This document shows positions 12,944-23,400 of a stretch of 64,000 bases of DNA, piece by piece. A program made the position numbers and the translations under genes. The stretch's first letter is position 1, and the number at the start of each line of letters is the position of its first letter. The stretch covers positions 98,611,962 through 98,675,961 of the forward strand of contig NC_088202.1 in assembly GCF_037126465.1 (NCBI RefSeq). The letters are read 5' to 3'. This DNA is from Ornithodoros turicata. Lineage: Eukaryota; Arthropoda; Arachnida; Ixodida; Argasidae. The notes beneath the pieces are model-generated. The model had not been told where the DNA came from. It did no database searches and was given only the letters and a program-made list of their open reading frames with translations.

Positions 12944-13055
12944 CACTGGACAGCTGTTTCTGCCTTATTGTGCCATCGTCAGCAGTACGCCAGGCAGGTG
13001 CAGTGCCTGCGCACTGTTGACGGTGGCCGAATAAGGCTGAAACAGCTGTCCAGTG
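12944..13055. repeat. Hairpin (foldback) repeat
   Basis: The arms are reverse complements. The left arm has CACTGGACAGCTGTTTC followed by GCCTTATT and the right arm has AATAAGGC followed by GAAACAGCTGTCCAGTG. Several mismatches lie in the inner part, and the loop is near 13000. It is non-coding, probably a small MITE. Confidence 0.8.
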
Positions 13056-13221
13056 CTGGAACGGCGACGTTTGTGTAACTCTTAATCCCTGTCTTTAAAG
13101 CGCTGTTTTTAATATGAAGTAATCATAGTTTTTTTTCAGCAGTAACCAGCCACACCTCCGCTCGATACCAAATAACAAGCATACGCAATACATGTACAGG
13201 AACTGCATGCGGAATGTGCAT

Positions 13222-14196
13222 ACAGGGTGTCCATTTTTGCGCGTTAAAATTTTTTATTTAAAACATTTCTGAAAGATACACACATGCCATTTTTGAAGGT
13301 GGGTTCTACGGCCAGGCGGACACCCTGTCGGAAAGCGTATGTAACTACTGGATGACTAATTAACTGAATTAACATTAAATTTTTATTTAGATGTCTTCGG
13401 GGAAATGCAAGATAGCAGAATTGGAGCCGGTCGTTATTTAAATCGACACGCTTTTTTAAATATCCTGAAACGAGCACGTACCTTGAGATATAAATCGCCA
13501 AGTTTTGCTATGCAGATGAGCCGAAACCACGCTCTTCTCGGGCGCAAAAGGAGCGACGGGCGCTCGCGTCGGAGAGCCACGTGATGAAGCTGAGTGGAGT
13601 AGGCGCTGGTAGGATGGCCAGCCGGACAGTTTTCCAGACCAGCTCGCGTGGCTCATTGGTTAGCGCCACTACCATGACCATATCGCGTCGAGACTGGGAG
13701 GTACCTGGGTTCAAATCCCGGTGCCGGCTGTGCCGTCTGGGTTTTTTTCTAGGTTTTCCTCAGACGCTGTCATACATATGCCGGCACAGTTCCCTTAGTA
13801 GTTGGCCTAGGACGGTGAGCTCTTTCAGCACTACCACCACCATCGTTTTCCGGCCCAGGTAAGCTCGTGAAGTGCGTAGTGCTGGTTTCGGCTCGTTTGC
13901 GTATCAAAATTTGGCGATTTATAAGGTATGTGCTCGTTTTAGGATTTTTAAAACAGAGGGTGGATTCAATTAATGATTGCCTCCAATTCTGGTGTCTCGC
14001 ATTTTCCCGGACACCGCTAATTAAAAAGTATGTATTGTAAGTAATTAGTCGTCCAGTAGTTACATGCGCTTTCCCACTAGGTGTCAGCCTGGCCGCATGT
14101 GACCCGCCTGCAAAAACGGCATCTGGGTAGCTTTCATAGCTTTTTTTTATTAAAAATCTGCAACTGATAAAAAATGAACACCGTGTATACATTTTT
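13222..14196. mobile_element. Long inverted-repeat element containing a SINE in its loop
   Basis: Arms of about 300 bp (13222-13530 and 13885-14196) are diverged reverse complements. The left outer end reads ATACAGGGTGTCCATTTTT and the right outer end, complemented, reads GTATACACGGTGTTCATTTT. Both arms share the blocks GTAACTACTGGA and CGAGCCGAAACCA in matching order. The SINE at 13640-13845 occupies the middle. No transposase was found. The CAGGGTGTCC terminus recurs at 33712, suggesting a multi-copy family. Confidence 0.75.
13640..13845 (+). mobile_element. tRNA-derived SINE (second tick type, CCA/ACC-rich tail)
   Basis: The head GCTCGCGTGGCTCATTGGTTAG (A box) is followed by GGGTTCAAATCCC (B box). 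The core is GCCGGCTGTGCCGTCTGGGT, then GGCACAGTTCCCTTAG, with a tail ending in ACTACCACCACCATC. It is very similar to the copy at 25589-25844. It sits in the loop of the surrounding inverted-repeat element, so it probably inserted there. Confidence 0.85.
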
Positions 14197-14220
14197 TTCA
14201 CAATGCAATACATATACATA

Positions 14221-16064
14221 ATGGTGTCCCACAAGAGGATGTCGCTCAATTCCTAAAAATGGGTTTTACTTCAAAAAACCATAAACCTACTTGGAATACA
14301 CTCATACAGACTTTTGCCACAGATTCAGGCCGTTTCAATTCGTGTCACAAATTAATTTAGCTAATTTGCATAATTTAACTCGAAAAATTGCCAAGCAAAG
14401 GCAGCATTTTTCTTCCTGAATTCGGGAGCCTATGGCCATAACACACAATCCCAATCAAAATCACGTGGAATTTCTTGCAAGACTTCGACAAAAATGACAG
14501 CCGAAAATCAGTCGCTGGGCGAAGCTTGCTCGCTGATTTTTACGTCTACGGAACTGTTGGCTCCGTCCAGATACCATCCCTAGTGTGCACGAAGAAATGA
14601 AACCACGCCGCAATCACACCCTTTGCCCTTATCAACGTGTCTGTCATCAGCAGGGTGTCGAACCGAAACGTTTTTCGTTCCGGTTTTCGTTCCGGTTACA
14701 TCATAAACGATCCGGTACCGGTTCTGCTCCGGAGCAAAAAAATAACGGTTCATACCGGTTTTAACCGGTTCCGCTTCTGCTGGGAATATTCATCCCCCCC
14801 CAAAAAAATCAATGTTACCAAATGTAAACCCGTTTATTCCGCACCCATATTATATAACATTAATAAGCAGCTGTGAAATTGATAGCTCCTGGTTCCTGTA
14901 GGTTACTGTCTGTTCAAATAGGCTTTTTACTTTCTTGAATCACATGCTACAAACGGACTTGTTTGTCGTGATGTCATACGTAAAGTACTTTCTTGCAGGG
15001 TTGGAGCGACGGCGTCCCATCCGAATGTCTGTTGCTACTGTCTAGCGAGCAAGTACGAGTACGACGCAAATTGAGGTACACCTTCACTCACAGACGCGCT
15101 CGACGGCTCCGTTTTATTTTCTTCGTGTCCTGTCCACAAAAGAGTTGCCACTTCGCACGGGCTTGCCCTCGCGTATACGTAAATGTATTCAACTTAGCTG
15201 CCCTCAAAGAAGGGACGCGTTGCGCGACATTACCGATAGAGAAGCCGTTATGCAGCCCCCGTTGGGTCACTGTTTAGTTGGGGCGAGCTTGAGGGGTCAA
15301 ATTTCAAATTAAAACGAACACTACGGCACATTGCTAGAGAGTCACATGTGCGTGCGCGAACGATAAACCATTACAATGAGATCCTAAGGGTCATAGTATA
15401 CCGACATCCGTAACCCTCGTATAGCATCCATGACATGACTTCAGAGCACACGACGTCTGTTTCATTCGCCTATCCGTAGTCCAAACCGGCGAAGTTTTTT
15501 CTTGGACCGAAAACCGTCCAATATATTTTTCGGTTTCCCTCCTGAGCGAAAAAAACTTATACGGTTTCGATTCCGTTCCGGTTGGCACTAAAACAGCGGT
15601 TTTATTCGGTTTTCGGTTCCGGTTCGCTCCGACACCCTGGTCATCAGCCGCCAGCAACTGATAATGACGGAATGCGCGACCAAGGACCTCGATCGAAATA
15701 AAACTGTTTCACTCCTTTCCGCAAGTCAGTCAAGAGTACCGCAAACGCAAATTTCACCGGGCGTGCTTCGCCCAGGGACTGATTTTCGGCTGTCAAATTT
15801 TCCAAGAAATCTTGTGAGAAAACACGTGATTTTGATTGGAATAGTGTGTCACGGTCATAGGCTTCCGAATTGAGGATGAATAATGCTGCCCTTTCTTTGC
15901 AGTTTTTAGAGTTTAGTTATGAAAATTATCCTAATTAATGCGTGACGCGAATTTAAACGGCCTCAATCTGTGGCAAACGTCTGTATGAGTTATTCCAAGT
16001 AGTTTTATGATTTTAGAACTAAAACCTATTTTTAGTAGTGACACCCTCCGGTGGGGCAACCTGT
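14221..16064. mobile_element. Long inverted-repeat element interrupted by a hAT
   Basis: Arms of about 350 bp (14221-14560 and 15735-16064) are reverse complements at roughly 75-85% by eye. Shared blocks in mirror order include CTACTTGGAATA, GACAGCCGAAAATCAGTC, CCAATCAAAATCACGTG and CAGCATTTTTCTTCCTGAAT. The outer ends resemble the GGTGTCCCAC class. The centre is occupied by the hAT at 14651-15639. It lies only 25 bp from the neighbouring inverted-repeat element. Confidence 0.75.
14651..15639. mobile_element. hAT non-autonomous transposon with perfect 8-bp TSD
   Basis: The termini are CAGGGTGTCGAACCG and its inverted counterpart CGCTCCGACACCCTG. A perfect target-site duplication GTCATCAG flanks both sides (14643-14650 and 15640-15647). 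The subterminal zones are packed with CCGGTT/AACCGG variants. The 989-bp interior has no transposase frame. It inserted into the loop of the larger inverted-repeat element and is therefore younger than it. Confidence 0.93.
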
Positions 16065-16304
16065 AGACACATGTATCCGAAAATCGACATACCTAATATG
16101 ATGCATAATATAGCGTTAGTCTAGTCAGCATAGAAAAGACTGTATCCTCTGCCAATATGCATGCGGCGGACAAACAATCTGTTCCACCGTCTAACCATTT
16201 TTGAAAGAAAAAAAATTTAAAAAAGAACGTTCTAAATGGATCTCTGTTGATACTCACGCACCTGCATGGTCAGCAGGATTCGATATGTAATGATGTGTCA
16301 ATAA

Positions 16305-16485
16305 GTGGTGGTGGCGGTGGTAAATCTGTTCACCGTAGTCGGCTACGCTCTGGCGGGCAACATCATGACTATCGCAGGGGGGAGATGGGGCCTCCTGGGC
16401 CGACTTCACAGGGACCTGTGCAGATATTTGTCTTTTAGCGTCCGAGGAAAATCCAGTGAAAATACACACAGCCAGCGCCCGCGCG
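16305..16485 (-). mobile_element. SINE 3' portion, 5'-truncated
   Basis: Read on the minus strand, it contains the SINE core (TTTTCACTGGATTTTCCTCG), a diverged CCTGTGAAGTCGGCCCAGGA, a segment like the region before the tail of the 25589-25844 copy, and an ACC/GCC-rich tail. The tRNA head is absent. Confidence 0.7.
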
Positions 16486-17456
16486 GACAAGTGCTTCCCC
16501 CATTCCACACCAGTGTGCGAGTCAATATGGAAACACTTTAAATGCAACTGATCTTTCATGTTCGTCGGCCTACATTCAATCCGTAGTCCCTTTCCCAGAG
16601 CGAGTCCCCTAAACCGTGCACTACCCCAGCTTTTTCCTGTCCCGCATAGCCGGTGGGTCCCAAGCCGTGCGCGCGTATTCCAGAATCAATGTACCGTTTG
16701 ACCTGTACAATAATTATCTACTGGATCACGGAAATCTTCTTGCATTGCTGCCCGAAAAAAACCCAGCGTTTTTCATGTCCTGTCTGCGACGTAATCAACT
16801 TGGCACTGCCGGAGCTTTCAGCTTGCCGTGCAACTTGGCGCCGCAAACTGAGTAAACCTGTCGACATCCGATGTGCCCTTGCTTGGTGGGATTGTAACAT
16901 TGCTCACATTATGCGCTCAAGTTTTCCCGGACGTTGCCGTACTGTTCTGTCGACACTTCTGAAACCGAATGGTTTCCCCTAGAATTTTCGTCGTATTATC
17001 GTGTAGCAACGACACGCTGAGAACGTCATGATCACGAGCAGACTATCGTATGTGTTTTCGCACTTGTACACTTCGTAAGAAGCTATTACGTTTGAAGAGT
17101 TTCTCATGTAGTCAAGGTTACCAGGCTTGGGTATTCTCGTGGTTTCGGTTGGCGTCTTTCTGTTGGGGTTCGATAACTGGGCTACTTTTGGCAACCCTTC
17201 TGAGGAACTAGTGTGGAACCCCGCGAAACACGAGGGGGGAAACGAAAACTGCACGATTCTTCAAGCCTGCCTTCAACTTATGTCCGAAAGTTTAGTCTAT
17301 ATGCCTTCGCTGCCAAAACGAGCCGATGCCGCCTGCAAGTGATCCCCGCCAGGCGTGACGCGCTTGTGGCGGAACAGACAGCGAAGTCATGGTAATAACG
17401 TAGTTGAGACACAACGAAGTCCAGATCTTGCAACCATCCCAAGTGTTCGCTTGTGG

Positions 17457-17603
17457 CAGTGACGTATCCTGGAAGAATGAGGAGGGGAGTTCGGGGGTTC
17501 AACCATTTAGGAGAGGGAAATCGAGTGTGATATTCTCTCCCCCATGTAAAGTTCTCGTAGAACCCCTCCCAAAATATGTTTCTGGCTACTCTACTGGCTT
17601 GTG
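17457..17603. mobile_element. Small diverged terminal-inverted-repeat element
   Basis: The left end CAGTGACGTATCCTGGAAG and the complemented right end CCAGTAGAGTAGCCAGAAAC share a degenerate CAG..CGTA.CC.GAAA pattern, with G-rich subterminal sequence on both sides. No open frame of note. The boundaries are approximate. Confidence 0.4.
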
Positions 17604-18577
17604 GCAAAGTCGCCATCGTGTCCTGGCCCCACGTAACCGAAAACGTCATCTTGAGGTCATGTGACCTTGTTTATGCTCAGTTTTAGCGCTGGCCGGCCGT
17701 CTTTTCCTTGTCAGCATAAAATCATTAGATGAACGTATTTTGCTGGTGTAGGTTACATGGTGCTTCTTATTCGACGTAGTACTTCTACGACTTCTTCGAC
17801 GTAGTACTTCCATCCGCGAATTCTAAGGGCATCGGCTGAGTGAGCCTCTGCGCCGGCATCGGCATCGCATGATCGTGAACGGCGAGCATTGACGAGGTCA
17901 TACTCGCAAGCCGACCTATGTTTAGCTGCAAGAACGTTGGATAGAACGTATTCGTATAGAACGAAGGACGTTACAAAACGACGCACAGAAACGGCAGCTG
18001 CATTGTTGCCAAACGGTTCGGCCGCCGGTCATGAGCACCGCCACTGTTGCGGTCACGTGTATGGTGACGTTTGCAATGACGTCACGACCTGTTGGGACCT
18101 GCACTGTGAAAAAAAGAAAAAGGAAAAAAGGATGGCGTCACAACTCCCGTAAGGAAGTAAATAGCTTGTCCCATGGAACACTCCCTTTTGGAGTAAAAGT
18201 TACACCCCCTAAGGGGAGTAACATGCTACTCCATTTGTGGGGTGTAACCGTGACACCCATTGCAGTAGCTGTACCAACACCACCAAGGGGGGTGAGGCCA
18301 GCACCTGCAGATGCATGCAGAATGCATGCGTTTCCCTGGTACTCTATCGTCCATGGAGTGATATGTGGCAGGGCAGTACCACCCTTGTGGTTAATGGGTG
18401 TATTTTTGTGTATGTATTCACATGACGTGAAACGAACGCGTTTGGCCGCCATGGTGGTGATCACTTTTTCGGAGCAGCTGCCGAGATTATCTAGCGTTTG
18501 CTCGAAAACGAAGCATTAGAATGAGGTTTTGAAATCCGGTCGCGTCCATTAACTTCTTTTATCCCGAAGACACTTCT

Positions 18578-18704
18578 GCCCGGATTCTCGATTCGCCCTG
18601 AGTGTTAAGCGCACGCGAAGGGGCCCTTCTGTCCATGCTTCGTGAATGGACGGAAGGGTCCCTGCGCGTGCACTTAACCCTCAGGGCGGAGCGAGAATCC
18701 GGGC
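18578..18704. repeat. Strong hairpin repeat
   Basis: Two arms of about 58 bp pair with few mismatches. The left arm opens GCCCGGATTCTCG and includes CGCCCTGAG, GCACGCG and GTCCAT. The right arm mirrors these and closes CGAGAATCCGGGC. The loop is GCTTCGTGA. It resembles a foldback MITE. A transcript through it would form a long stem. Confidence 0.85.
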
Positions 18705-20221
18705 CTTCGTCATTGTTGTCCTCACGTTTTCTTTTAGAAAAACTATTGTTGTAGCATTGAAATATCACGCAGTTTGTCATCCTTCAACGCCGCTCGCACG
18801 AAAAGTGACCACAAGTGAGAGGAGCTTACGAGCGTGCCACGTCACTGCGACGTCAGAATGTGACGTAGGTGAATACACTCTATTGACCGCGTTTGGCGTA
18901 GGGTAGTATTTGGCACTGACTTTTGAGATGTTGGTACGTTTAAGGTGCTGTGGAAGGTTTGTGATAAGAAAAGAAGACAACTATAACGAACTGTTGGCTT
19001 TCTTTTCCTGTGGCTCGACAGGAGCCTTGCCTTGTTGGTTACATTCTGGCTATACTTGGGCTACGAGGTTGGCTATATGCGGCTTCTGCCATCTCACAAC
19101 CATGCGTGTAGTTCCCCCTGACATTTTCAAGGCAGTTTCTGTAGTCGCCTTCTCTTTTTTCATTGCAATGGGACTCTAAATTCCGGCAAAATTATTGACT
19201 TTATGTAATCTGCCATGCCGGATTATCAATTATTTCGCCCCATCTCATCGTCAGCATCTATTGTTGCTGTTGTTGTATCAATTAATTCAAATATGTGTAC
19301 GTGATTCACTCTATAGAGTATTTAAGGTAGTGATGGGAAGTACTTGGAGCACCAGGTACCGCTTTAAGTACATTTCAAATTGCGTACTTCCCCACCAAGT
19401 ACTCAAGCACCCAAGTTGGACAGCAGACAAATATCGAAAAATGTCAATAAATAACTTTTCCCTTTTGACGAAGCATCTTAAGAAGTTGATCCATTTCTTC
19501 ACATGGTTGAAATATTGAAAAGGTATTAGGTACTACTTTTACGTTGTTCGACAGTTAAAAGTTGGGAACGCAAAGATACAAGCACACAGGCCCTGCCATA
19601 CTTGGGTCTGCCCTTTCTGTGCTCCGAAGGCGTGATTCTATTGTTTTTGATTCTATGTTGTTCACTCTTTTGGCAGTTAATAATCATCCTCTTTCACAGC
19701 GTGTGACTTTTAATTATCATGTGCTAAAAAAACGAAGCCAGGAAGACATAGTAGTTGGAGCGAGGCGACACACATGGATACTAACATGGGATATGGGACA
19801 TTTGTGAGATAGTAACATGGATTATTTTTTGCAAATAGTGAAGCCACATAAATAAACGAATTTTTGCATAGCGCTTCATGTTCTTTTCATTTTTATTTTA
19901 AACAACCCGTAATATTCCGAGAACGCAGTGGTGAGTGCTCAGCAAACTCTGTTGGCTTGCGTCTTTTCCGTCTGAAATAATGCCGTCTTGCATATTATAC
20001 CCAGAGATTAGCACTGTAACACTGTGCACTGGGCAGATGGTTCAGCCAGGATATAATACTTTGCTCTAGGGAAGTTGGTTCCTTGGTGGCATGTAGATGG
20101 AAATGTTATCTGGTTCGCTTCATATAATAAAAATATTTCCGGAAAAGAAGATCAATGCGCGCGCGTGCATTCAATACGCGCACACGACCCCAGCACTCTC
20201 CACTGACGAAATTAAGGGACC

Positions 20222-21195
20222 AAAACCAATGGTATTATAATCGCTTGGAGCTAAATCTGGGCTGTAAGGAGCATGGGGCAAAACTCCCCAGTGCTTCGGC
20301 CAGCGTTGCAACCGTCAAATTCGCCGCGGGAGGCGGGGCATTGTCATGATGAAGAATGACCCTTCCGGACAACATCCAGGGCCTTCCGCACGGCACCCTT
20401 TATCAACGTGGACTGGTACTGGAAATTAATCATGACCCCTTGCTCCAAGAAGACCACATGGATGACACCCCGCATGTCCCATAAGACAGTTCCCATGAAC
20501 TTCCAAGCAGACGGCTGCATCTTGCTTTTCTTGTTTCCTAGCCTTAACTACTACTAGGCTGCATCTTACTTTTCTTTGGCGGCGGGGAAGCCATATGCCG
20601 CCATTCCGTGCTGCTTCTTTTTGTCTCTGGGGTGAAATGATGCATCCAGGTTTCATCACATGTGATGATTGATTGAAAAAATTGGTCCCCCTCGGATTGA
20701 AACCGTTTCAGCAGCTGCTCAGATACTGCCATGCGCACTCCCTTAGTCACGAGTGAGCCCAGCCAGTGAGTGTGGGGGAACCCATCTTGCAGAGACTTTG
20801 CAAAACAGTAAGTACTCGTGAATGACTGTCTCCACACTGCCGACATTAATATTACGTTGGGCTGCAATGTACCGAACCGTTACTCTCCGGTCATCGAGAA
20901 TGGCTTGCTCAACGCCTGCGATGTTCACTAGCGTGACTGCAGTGCGACGGAGGTGTCCATATGGTTCATTCGTCACCATATCCCGTCCTTCGTCAAACTG
21001 TCCGCACAATTCGTACACTCTTCCCCTTTGACATTGTTTGTTCCACATAGTGTGTCTGTAATATCTTTGCAAAATCTCAGGTGGTTTGGCGTTCTCTTTC
21101 ACAAGGAACTTGATTATGCATCACTGTTCCACAGCTACAGACACAATGCTCGCCGCCACGATAGCTGCCGCTGCTGCACGTGCACTGCTGCACGT
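20222..21195 (-). pseudogene. mariner transposase pseudogene, copy 1
   Basis: Broken frames on the minus strand spell a mariner (D34D) transposase. The N-terminal helix-turn-helix part starts MKENAKPPEIL, followed by LDDRRVTVRYIAAQ, then CARWVP-like text and a block with LLKRFQSEGDQFFQS, CDETWMHHFTPE and EWRHMASPPPKK. Further 3' comes QPSAWKFMGTVLWDM and SPDLAPSD. The first (CDET) and third (APSD) catalytic Asp positions are visible. The frame is broken by frameshifts and by a 24-bp insert with a 20-bp duplicated target (20513-20532, 20557-20576). It cannot encode a working enzyme. It is related to the copy at 47580-48910, also at the shared 5' block GCTCGCCGCCACGATAGCTG. Confidence 0.9.
20533..20556. 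other. 24-bp insert in mariner copy 1 flanked by 20-bp duplication
   Basis: The flanking repeats GGCTGCATCTTGCTTTTCTT and GGCTGCATCTTACTTTTCTT differ at one base. The duplicated target has AAGAAAAG on the minus strand, as expected for endonuclease nicking by a LINE-type retroposon. The insert may be an extremely truncated retroposon. Confidence 0.5.
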
Positions 21196-21207
21196 GCCAC
21201 TGACCAG

Positions 21208-22864
21208 GGGTCGGATTCACAAACACGATCGTAAGCTACGCTAAGATGCGCTAAGACGTCGTAGCTTGCGACGTGCGTACGACGGCGTCGTAAGCGCGAA
21301 TCATAATGCTATCGTAGTGGAGAGGGTACCCCCTTTGACGAGGAAGAGGAAGTTGCTCGCTTCCTGTCATGTGCACCTCGGAGAGAAACAGCCGAAGTGT
21401 GCGAGACGATGTTTTCGCTATGGTAACGATGACGAAAATTTGTAATCGCACCAATAAGAGTCGTCCCATTAGAAGAAGACGAAGTAGTTCGTCCCAAATG
21501 TTTTGTTACTGCACGTGCTCTCGGTCTTTCGGTAGCCATAATGGATGCCATGCAATCACAGGCAAAACGCGTTCGATGACACAGCAAATATATTCCCAGT
21601 ATGTTCGTCTCGGCGAGGGGGTGGGTGAGGATGTTTTGTAAGCGGTGTGTGGCACTCAGTTTTGCACCTTTTTCTGGCTTCTTTTGCCTTTCTTGCAGAC
21701 AATTTGGAGGGGTGTTGGGGGTGTCTTAGCGGGGTGTAGGGCAGTGTTTCCCAAAGTGTGGTCCGCGGACCCCTGGGGGTCCGCGAGTGTGTCCGTGGGG
21801 GTCCGCGACCCTCTCTGACATTTCAGTGAGGATTTTCGTCCCCACAAACACGCGCTCGTACATGCTGCCCGATTTCCAAACACCCAGAACTTCCAAAATT
21901 GCTACAAGCATGCTTCAACGGCTTGCTTCTAATTTCTGATAGAAAAGTCCTGCAATGCACTTTTGTCCGCGTCATACACATACAAACAAGAAGAAGAAAC
22001 CAGTCCGGAATCGTTTCTGAAGCTGTATCGAAAGCACGCAGCAGCTGACGAAGTTGCTGGTTATGCACTGGCTAGCATGGGAAATACAGTGCGTCATATC
22101 GTTTTGCTTCGAGTTCGAACTGACTGAGAGTGTTCCTGTGTTTAGCGCATTTTAGATTTGGCAGCCTGCGGACCTCTTGCAGCGATGGTGGCACTACAAA
22201 TGATACCTCTGTTTGGTATTATCAATCTTGAGAGTTGACAAGCAGTGCACCATCGAAGAAAAAGTACGGAATGGCGTAGCAGTGTGTTATCTTGGCTCGA
22301 AACTGAGCAGACACACATGCAATTGCGTACCCTGTAATATACCCTGTCGCGCATATTAAACGCGGTCTGCAATGCAGTGTACACAGCGCGTATCCCGGTA
22401 TATTTGTGTGGGTGTGTGTGTGGGGGGGGGGGGGGGGTCCGTGAATTGGTTCTTATCGCTTCCGGGGGTCCGTCACTGGTCACTGGTCAACGCTGGTGTA
22501 GGGGATGCTTGAAAAATCCCTGCGACCCGATTTTACGGAGTACAAAGTTGAAGCATTTGTTGAAGGTTACCAAGCAAAAAAGTGCCTCAATGTCACTTCG
22601 GGGATGGTCTCGAAGGTTCTGTGGCAAAGTGTAATGCGTTGGTGCGTATTACGGAGTCTTTGTTTCTCGTCACCAAATCCACCGCTGCCAAATAACGCCG
22701 CCATCTTTCTTCGTAAGACTGCTCGGGAGCTCTCGCAGGATTCCGCCGTAAGCTGCGAAGATTTTGCGACGCGCGCCCTTCGTGAATCTACACTTCGTCG
22801 TAACTTTCCCGTACGACGGAGTTACGACAGATTCCGTCGCACGAGCTCTTTGTGAATCCGACCC
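21208..22864. mobile_element. PIF/Harbinger-type transposon with 3-bp TSD
   Basis: The terminal inverted repeats start GGGTCGGATTCACAAA on both ends. The flanks are CAG (21205-21207) and CAG (22865-22867), matching the CWG target preference of PIF/Harbinger elements. The subterminal zones carry CGTCGTA/TACGACG motifs in inverted arrangement. Short frames at 21309-21587 (minus) and 22505-22855 (plus) were examined and not recognised as transposase or Myb-like partner, so it is probably non-autonomous. A hAT is nested at 21742-22495. Confidence 0.88.
21742..22495. mobile_element. hAT transposon nested in the Harbinger element
   Basis: The left end CAGTGTTTCCCAAAGTGTGG runs into GTCCGCGGACCCCTGGGG, a widespread hAT terminus. 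The right end is CAACGCTG (complement CAGCGTTG). A perfect 8-bp duplication GTGTAGGG lies at 21734-21741 and 22496-22503. It is 754 bp long, with a G run near 22424-22438 and no transposase. It is younger than its Harbinger host. Confidence 0.9.
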
Positions 22865-22994
22865 CAGAGAAGGATTGCACTTAGTCCTCCGAAATTTAAA
22901 TTTGATTGCATTTGCTCACTGACTTTTCTCGAGCAAAAGCCTCAGTCAACCTCCAATGGAACTCGTACTTTGCTCATCACCGATTCTATAGGAA

Positions 22995-23050
22995 TCACTA
23001 ATCTCACACGACCCAGGTTCGATTCCTGGAGTCAGTACCTCTTTTTCCTG
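22995..23050 (+). repeat. tRNA-like fragment with B-box
   Basis: CACGACCCAGGTTCGATTCC followed by TGGAGTCAGTACC has a T-arm and B-box geometry. There is no matching acceptor stem or A box, so it is a SINE or tRNA relic and not a functional tRNA. Confidence 0.4.
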
Positions 23051-23262
23051 AGTTGTTTGAAATCGCACACGTCCCATCTTTTCCTTTCCTGGCTGACATT
23101 ATTGGAATTTTGAAGCTCAACGTGTTCAATATGTACCTACAGTTGCACCACTACCAAAACAGGACAAAACTGTAAAAGAAGAAGAACAAGAAGAAGAAAA
23201 AAACGAGCCGCTAGCAATCAATAAGCAAAACAGTTTTGACAGTGTCTCACAGATACACTCAA

Positions 23263-23400
23263 AACAGGTGGTGATGGTAGTGATAGAACTGCTTGCCGTA
23301 GTCGGCCACGCTCAGGCGGACAACGTCACGACTTTCACAGTGGGTGATCGTGCATCCTGCATGGCCCGACTTCACAGGGAACTGAGCTTCACCACGTTGT
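23263..23400 (-). mobile_element. SINE 3' fragment
   Basis: On the minus strand it carries CAGTTCCCTGTGAAGTCGGG, then CACTGTGAAAGTCGTGACGT and a short ACCAC-like tail. It is closely related to 16305-16485 and to the 3' half of the SINE at 25589-25844. The tRNA-like head is missing. Confidence 0.7.

Larger units (their letters stand above)
16486..20221. other. Gene-free stretch with scattered repeats
   Basis: No exon is recognised. It contains the small terminal-repeat remnant at 17457-17603, a zone of paired GGAGTAA/TTACTCC-like motifs at 18170-18370, the strong hairpin at 18578-18704, and at 19329-19420 a diverged hAT-like terminus (TAGTGATGGGAAGTACTTGG and related TACTT motifs). The remaining sequence is unassigned. 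Confidence 0.5.

Noticed and set aside
18031..18519. 162-codon frame
   Set aside because: It covers repeat-like TACTCC/GGAGTA sequence and has no recognised motif.
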